A DNA stretch of 64,000 nucleotides from Botryosphaeria dothidea (taxonomy: Eukaryota > Ascomycota > Dothideomycetes > Botryosphaeriales > Botryosphaeriaceae), in contig WWBZ02000051.1 in assembly GCA_011503125.2 (NCBI GenBank), forward strand, positions 3,844,001 through 3,908,000, in the 5' to 3' direction. Shown here one piece after another: positions 57,293 through 64,000 of this stretch. The position numbers were made by a program, and so were the translations under genes. Numbering within the stretch: the first letter of the stretch is position 1; every line of letters begins with the position of its first letter. The notes beneath the pieces were generated by a model, which searched no databases, had not been told where the DNA came from, and worked only from the letters and a program-made list of their open reading frames with translations.

Positions 57293-60200
57293 GTTATAAG
57301 CCCGAATTACGTACTCTTTTACGTATACTTATTCTATACCTAATATAGCCTCTTTTATCTTTATCTATTAGCCCCTCTTAGTACGGCTAGAAGCTTATTC
57401 CTAGCCTTAATAATAATATTATTTCGACCTTCTACGATAAGTTCCTTATTAACTAAGGCTATTTTAGCTAAGCCTTCGGACTAGAATAATTAGCTATACC
57501 TAGTTAAGTCCCGCGCTAAGTCCCTAGAGATCTAGGACCTTATTAACTTAGATACTTAATCTAAACTAGTATAACTAGTTAAGCTAACCGTATCTATCTT
57601 TTAAGTTAATAATAACGGTAACCTTACTACGGATAAGAACGTCTTTACCGCCTATAACGCTAAGTACCGTAACGATATTTCTAACTATAACACCTATCGG
57701 AAAGTAATTATAGACCTAACTATCTATATTTAGAAGTTAATCTTAGTTAATCTTCTTACGTATATTACGGATAAGCCTTCGTATCTATAGGATCTTCTTT
57801 AGATACTTAGGTAACGTCTAGTACTAACGGACGCTGCTAGAACCCTAGAGCTTAAATAATAATATTAGAACCTTTAGATTACTCCGAAAACCTAGGAAAT
57901 CGAGTCTTAGATTTAATAATAGGAACGGCTCTATTCTAGAGCTAAGGCTTAGAATCTCGCGGAGATTTAAGGGTCTAAGCCCGTACGAGACTTTCTCTTA
58001 GCTATTAAGCCTATTTTCTCTTATTTCGCTAACTTTTAAGAGCTATCTATGCTTAACGACAACATAGAACTAGATTTCTATATAATTACGAAGAAATTTC
58101 GGTTATATATACGCCTAAATAAGCTCGTTAATTCTAAGCTAATTAAGGGAAGCTACGTAGCCTTTATAGCTATACTTAGCGGAAGAGATTAGATAGAAAA
58201 CTAGCGAAAACTACTATCTTAATACCTATACGGAAGAAAGAAATACTTTATAGACTATAGGTATTTTAACCTAAAGATTAGACCTTCTAGCTAGAAGCCT
58301 AAAAAGGATACTTAAGAAAAAGTAGACGAATTTCTATAAAATCTAAAAAATAAGAAATAGGTTTAATAAGCGCTTGCTAAATAGGAAGCTTATTAATAAT
58401 ATTAACGACCTTAAACCTAAGTAAAGAAGAAGAATTAATCTAAGAATTTAGCTAAGAATTAAGACGTAGGAGTATTTATAGTAACCTATTAAGCCTATTT
58501 AGTAGGTACTCTAGCGATTAACTATAGCCTACGAAGCTCCTAGATACTTAATTCTAGTACTAATATCTATATTTATAATAACCTTAATTACTTTACTAAA
58601 ACGCGAAATATAGGTCCTTAAGATAAGCTCCTTATAGGTAACTAGACTCTTTAGATAGAGTTCTTTAGCACCTATAAATTACGCGTTTAAACCCCTACTA
58701 GGACGGGTATTATAACCCTTCTAAACACGGCCTATATTCCGACCTTTCTTACTAATCTCGTATTTCTTAAGCTACTATTAGCTAAGAGGATATACTAAAA
58801 TACTCGGCGAATACGCCTAGTACGAAATAATTAAGACCTTTACCTTATTACGCCGAATAAGGGCTAATTCTTACTTTAAGATAATACTACGGAGATACCT
58901 TAAGCGTATACTAGCACTCGATCTTAACTAGCTATTAAACGAGCCTCTCCGGCTTAATAGTACTAGATTCTTACCTATACTAGACCTAAGGTAATTAACT
59001 AAATCCCTAAGGCTCTCGATAGAGCTAAACTTATCCCTTAATCGGACCTAGCTCCGGTTATCTAAGAATACGAGACCTATACCCTATTAAAGGCTTATAA
59101 AATTATCTCGAAAAGGCCTAATTAGGAGGAACTAGATACTAAATCTTTCTAAAGAATTATATATAATTTAATAGAAGCTAGGTAGGCCTATAATTAGAAT
59201 CGCTAGGTAACCTACCTCGCTTGCCATAGTACTAGCTTTTAGTTTACTTTTACGCACCCGAATAAATTAGATGTACCTAGCATTATTAAATTTACCCTAA
59301 ATCTAATACCTAAGCGATATAAAGATACCGTAGTCTTCTTTAGGACTAACGGAGAAAGAACTCTTAGCACTTAATTTTAGAAAGAGCTAAGATCTAGGGG
59401 AATTACGCTCGAAATTTTAGCCCCGCACACGCCAGTATAAAACGGTTATTTAGAACGATTCGGAGGAATTCTTTAAGTTAAGGCTAGAGTAATAAGAATC
59501 GGCTCTAAGCTACTCTAATCTCTCTAGCTAGAAGTTATTAAAGCCGTAGGCTATATCCTTAATCGTACCCCTTAAGAACGTTTAGACTAGAAAACTCCTT
59601 TTAAAGTTATTATAGGTAACAAGCCTAAGGCTTCTTACCTACGGGCATACGGCTATAAAGCGTATCCCCTACGGCACCTAATTCCCCGTATATATAAACT
59701 TACCGAACGAGCCTATATTAGATATCTCGTTAGATACGATTCTACGAATATCTACCGTATTTAGGTACTAAGCCTACGTAAGGTTATTAGAACAAGAGAT
59801 ATTACCTTTAACGAGAACGAGTTCTATACGCTAGAAGACCTAGATTTATTATAAATCTTAGGGGAAGAATAAGAAGAATTTTTAGCTACCTTAATCCTAC
59901 TACGTCTCCTACAACTAGAAGACCTACTAGAATTAGAAGCTTTAGAGCTTAAATTCTCTATAATTACTCTATAAGAGAAGAATGCTATAGGGCCTACTCT
60001 ACTACTAGCGTTAATAACTCTAGAAGAGACTCTAGCTCCGCAATAAGAGCTAGCTACTCGGCTAGACTCCCCTAAGCTATTAGATCCCCTAGATTTACTA
60101 AGACGTCTAGATAGACTCCTACCTACTTAATACGACGTCCCTCCTTCGCTAGGCGCTAATCTAAGCAATAGAGCACCCTAAGGAGACTAAATTTTAGGCA

Positions 60201-62108
60201 ATATTAGCTTAGACGCTATATTACCTAAGGAGGTAAAAAGGTTAACTAGAAAATAGGCATATATAGCCGCTATATAGGCAGTCTAAGACCTCTTAGGATA
60301 CTACGCTGTATTCTTAGCTAGTATAACTAATAAATAGCCGTTATTAGAGGCTAAAATTTACCGAGATTAATTGCCACCTCCACTATAGAACTTTTAGGAA
60401 CTTCTTAACTATCCGTATAAGGACGCCTTTTTACAGGCTATTGTCCTAGAGATTAATATCCTAACGAGTAAGAATACCTAGGAGATTCAGCCACGAAGCG
60501 TAGCTATAGCCTAAAACAAATAGATTATCCCTTTAATCTGGGTGTTTACCTATAAATTCGACACCGAAGGATACCTACTTAAATTTAAGGCTAGACTCTA
60601 CGTACGGGGTAATCTTTAGTTTATAGAACGGGATACGTTTGCGGCTACCCTAGCCGGCAAGTCTTTTAGAAGCCTAATAGCTATTACGGCAGTATTCGAC
60701 CTAGAAACCCTACAACTTAATGCCGTTAATACCTTTATTAACAGTCCTATAGACGAGGAAATTTTCTGCCAAATCCCAGATAGATATAACCTCCCCGAAG
60801 CTCAGTTCCTAGGCCCTAAAAGTTAGTACGTTATTCGGCTACTACGGGCACTATATGGACTCCGTTAATCTCCAGCTCTTTGGCACAATCACTTCTTAAC
60901 TACGCTTGAATCTTTTAGCTTACAACCTATCCCAGGAGTTAATTGCCTTTTTAAAGGAAAAGGACTTATCTTATTCTTCTACGTGGACGATATCTGCCTA
61001 TTCTATCGTCCAGAGGATAAGGAATCCGCTAATTACTTTGTAAGCCAATTAGTATCCGTATATCAAATGCGGTTACTAGGGGAACTTGCTTGGTTTCTAA
61101 ACATCAGGATCACAAGGGATAGAGCTAAACGAGAGCTCTATCTATGCCAGGATTCCTACATTAGCAAGCTTGGAGTTAAGTTCAACTTACAGCCAAAACC
61201 TCATTCAACTCCATTGCCCCAAGACGACCTCATTTCGGCTACAACCCAAGCCTTAGAGCAAGAAATATACGCTTATCAACAGCGTATCGGATCGATTAAT
61301 TTCGCCGCAGTCACCTCCAGGCCGGATATTGCTTAGGCCTTATCCAGGCTATCCGAATTTCTTAAAAATCCCTCTCCTCTTTACCTTGCCTACGCCAACA
61401 GGGTAATCGAGTACCTTTTAGGTACAAAGACCCTTGCAATCTCCTTCTCAGGACTCTGGGAAAATCCCCTAAAGCAGGTTTTTCTTGCCTGCAGTGACGC
61501 CTCATTCGGGAATAACCCTACGACCCGGAAAAGCTACCAAGGCTTAATATTTTTACTATTCGGTGGCCCTATCGACTAGGCAGCAAATAAGCAGCGGACG
61601 GTTACTACGTCAAGCACTAAAGCCGAACTTCTAGCCCTATTAACCACGGCTAAAGAAACAATTTAGTGGGAACGTCTCTTCCAGGAACTCGACTTTGACC
61701 CAGGTCATTCTATCAATGTTCAGTGCGATAACCGCCAAACGATTCGACTACTCGAAGAACCTACACCTCAGCTTAATACCAAGTTACGACACGTCGATAT
61801 TTATCACCATTGGCTACGCCAGGAGGTCCGCAAGAACCGGATTTCCCTTACCTAGTCTCTATTAGCCGAAATGATTGCGGACGGCCTTACAAAGCAACTA
61901 CCGCCCCAGCGATTTAGACAATTCGTAAAACAACTTAACCTAACGGATATTAAGCCCGTTATAGGCCAGGAATAGGCCTTAAAATTGCAAAATAAGCCTT
62001 CCTTATTCGGCGTTCTAGGACTCAGTATACTCAGTTTACCGTTGTTTATCCTATCCAGCGTTTCTTTTTATCATAATAGCTATTCAACAAGCTATTATAA
62101 AGGGGGTG

Positions 62109-62400
62109 TGTAACGGTTCAGGCATTAATACTGATTAGATATACCTAAACTGATCTGTGCTGAGCGATGATACCTAACTACTACCCAACGTGCTCTAAGC
62201 ACGATATTTCTACCCGATTACTGCCCAATATCTGCCCAATTACTACCTTAACTCTACCTAATTTATACCTAACAGTTATGTATTTAAGCCACCGTAGTTA
62301 CTACCTTCAGAAATCAGAGTCTTCTACATCTTCGTTTTTCTCTCCCTAGGCACGCAAGGATATGCTGCGCATTCAGCAAGTTCCCGAGGGAACTGCAACA
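62109..62400 (+). repeat. Copia-2 3' LTR, clean
   Basis: A 292 bp LTR running from TGTAACGGTTCAGG to GGGAACTGCAACA. It keeps its CpA and TpG sites. Confidence 0.93.
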
Positions 62401-63290
62401 CGAATCTTGTGACAATAGTACTTTGTCTCCTTCCCTTCAATGACAGGATAGTAACCGTAGATTCTGACAGCGTTGTAATCGTGCGACACCGAAAAAGCCA
62501 GGATCTCGCGGTTAAGCTCCTTCTCGCGCTTTACCAGCCGGAACATCTCCACGACGGCCCGCACCGCGAGCGTCGCGCTGTGCGCGTTTTGCCGCTGCGA
62601 TGTTGAGTGCCTCGGCTCCGCACTTGACCTCGCATGTGAGGAAGGGGAAGTACATAAAGTACGTGGCCTTAAAGAGAGATAGGTCGGTAAGCTCACCAAG
62701 CTAGGGATTTAGTGTTTTCAGTTGCTCTGGTGTGAAAGCAGACCAGATGGAACCGACAGAATATTCTGGACTGGGCTGAGTATCGATCAGAAACATAGAC
62801 TCGGTCCACATCTCGCTGATGGTTTCCACCGGGTTGTCGAGGCTCTTATTACCGTATAAAGCCATAGTCTCGGCAGATGGAACGATCAATCGAGATATAT
62901 CTTGAACGACCCTGGCCTCCTTTCTATTTCGTATCTTGCAGCAAGTGCGCTCAAATATGTCGTCGTTGAACTTCCCGCCTTGGCCATAATGGAGCGCTAA
63001 AGCAGCAAGGCGGGATAGAGTATAAATTAGCAATGAAATCTCCTATAGTCATCGAGTCTGGCCAGTCATAGTATCGCGGCATTTCACACTCTGTTGTAAA
63101 ACGACTACTTTCTTGCGAAACTGTCCTTAGACCCTTGGGTGCTTGATTTGTGTTAGTAATTGGATCAAGCTGTGGACTACACCCGGTTACCTTCCAGTCA
63201 TTGATGGCTGGATAGGGTAGCCTCGTTTAGAAAGTCCCTCCGGGTAAATCCGCCTCGTGTTATTGCTTCGCCAGTCAAGGAGCTGACGTG
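62401..63290 (-). pseudogene. DUF7924-like fungal protein, pseudogene truncated by copia-2
   Basis: The minus strand carries conserved blocks in order: RRIYPEGLSKRGYP (near 63255), INDWKVTGCSP, SSRFTTECEMPRYYDWPD (near 63075), GKFNDDIFERTC, ISRLIVPSAETMAL, FMYFPFLTCEVKCGAEAL (near 62640), NAHSATLAVRAVVEMFRLV and RIYGYYPVIEGKETKYY (near 62430). Breaks include a small insertion near 63220, a frame change near 63035, a stop at 62701-62703 and a one-base shift near 62600. Coding then runs into the copia LTR at 62400, so the C-terminus is lost. I recognise the blocks as an uncharacterised family common in filamentous fungi. The DUF number is from memory and less certain than the family match. Confidence 0.72.
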
Positions 63291-64000
63291 CTTAAATTTA
63301 TTGGCTTTGGTGATAATTCAGCGAGCGGCGTGGGAGGAGGCAGGGATAACCAACTGCAGGCTGCAGCGGCTTCACCACAGCCTATCGCATCATTCAAGAC
63401 ATCCCGAGATGACACTCGATCCCGAAAAGCCTTCGGAGATTCAAATGCGGTCACCCTCCGCTGATTCTCCATCCCAGTGTTACGGACCTACCTGTATATA
63501 GAGTTGTTGGGACACGATTAGCCACCAGGCTGATCATTGCTGAACCTTTTGTCGACTGAGAGTCGACGGGAGGTTGGCCGAATGGTCTTACACACTGACT
63601 GAAACCAAACACAGTCGGGCTAGTTGTGACACCCAGGTATCTCGACTTTTGAGCACAGATCAATCCTTTGGCTCTTAAGGCGAGGTCAGAGCAGGGCAAA
63701 CAGTCAGAATGTGATGCACTCGAGCTCGTGTCCAATATGATTTGCAAGCTGATCGAAGGGATAAATAAGGGGAAAAACTGCAAGCCAAGGAAAATAAAAC
63801 AGATGTTCATCAAGACGACATCAATATCGAAACACTTGACCGATAAGAAGTCCTTCTTCCAGCACCCTCAGTGCTTAGTAGATGTTGTATTATTGAACAA
63901 ATGGGTTGTTTGTATAGGGAGTGAAGTTTATCGTAGATTGGCATGAGGAGGAGGAGGGTAGGTGACCCGGTTCCTCTTATATAGTAGTTATATAACAAAT
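63291..64000. other. No assignable feature
   Basis: Open frames of 60-120 codons occur on both strands but show no domain. Composition is unremarkable and CpA/TpG are normal. It may include the upstream part of the pseudogene. Confidence 0.4.

Larger units (their letters stand above)
57001..62400 (+). mobile_element. Full-length Ty1/copia element (copia-2), 5' half RIP-mutated, 3' half nearly clean
   Basis: A 5.4 kb element with 292 bp LTRs. After the 5' LTR, GTTATAAGCCCG (57293-57304) fits the initiator tRNA-Met half primer site. Reading through stops gives gag (57400-58400), protease (about 58540), integrase (about 59000-59700), RT with an intact FYVDDICLF (about 60977-61003) and RNase H (about 61480-61860, SSTKAELLAL). 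CpA/TpG density rises from near zero before 59000 to normal after about 60900. Frames are still broken by TAG codons at Trp/Gln positions. The left flank is a LINE and the right flank a pseudogene, with no target duplication. Confidence 0.92.

Noticed and set aside
60983..61336. Open frame as an independent host gene
   Set aside because: It is the RT end of copia-2 (preceded by FYVDD) within its LTRs.
63668..63946. 92-codon open frame near the right edge
   Set aside because: It has lysine-rich, low-complexity composition, no domain, and overlapping frames on the other strand.

Overview
The window comes from a filamentous ascomycete (Pezizomycotina). The genes have short GT-AG introns (48-63 bp), they include UstYa/DUF3328 oxidases typical of these fungi, and the repeats carry the CpA-to-TpA scars of repeat-induced point mutation (RIP). 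I cannot name the species.

Region 1 (1-27923) is a dense biosynthetic cluster of twelve genes. A nonribosomal peptide synthetase (NRPS) runs off the left edge (A-T-C-A-T-C-A-T-cut). It is followed by a 2-oxoglutarate (2OG)/Fe(II) dioxygenase, an ABCC-type transporter and a pyrroline-5-carboxylate reductase. Then comes a compact RiPP block: a secreted 91-residue precursor with three YAYAP repeats between dibasic sites, and four divergent UstYa-type oxidases. A second kind of Fe(II)/2OG oxygenase, a 2-isopropylmalate synthase paralogue and a further 2OG dioxygenase close the cluster. Dioxygenase, P5C reductase and isopropylmalate synthase next to an NRPS suggest supply of homologated and ring-closed (substituted proline) amino acids, as in echinocandin-type pathways. 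The RiPP block sits inside this set, so the locus is either two interleaved clusters or one hybrid pathway. All exon models were built by hand, and every completed model gives a length divisible by three.

Region 2 (27924-32340) is a gene-poor border. It holds an ankyrin-repeat gene fragment, two 5'-truncated LINE copies, a solo LTR with a perfect target duplication, a LINE reverse-transcriptase fragment and an unidentified GC-rich block.

Region 3 (about 32340-62400) is a nested transposon island. From about 32340 to 50000 CpA and TpG are almost absent while CpG survives, so start codons are gone and every reading frame is broken. I resolved a full-length Ty3/gypsy element (34366-44052) containing two SINEs and a LINE, a Ty1/copia element (45085-54190) containing a larger LINE, two separated ends of a minus-strand gypsy chromovirus, three tRNA-headed SINE copies with target duplications, and a second copia element (57001-62400) with a mutated 5' half and a nearly clean 3' half. 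Several outer flanks do not match, so the island was rearranged after insertion.

Region 4 (62401-64000) begins with a pseudogene (DUF7924-like) cut by the copia LTR. The last 700 bp hold nothing I can support.
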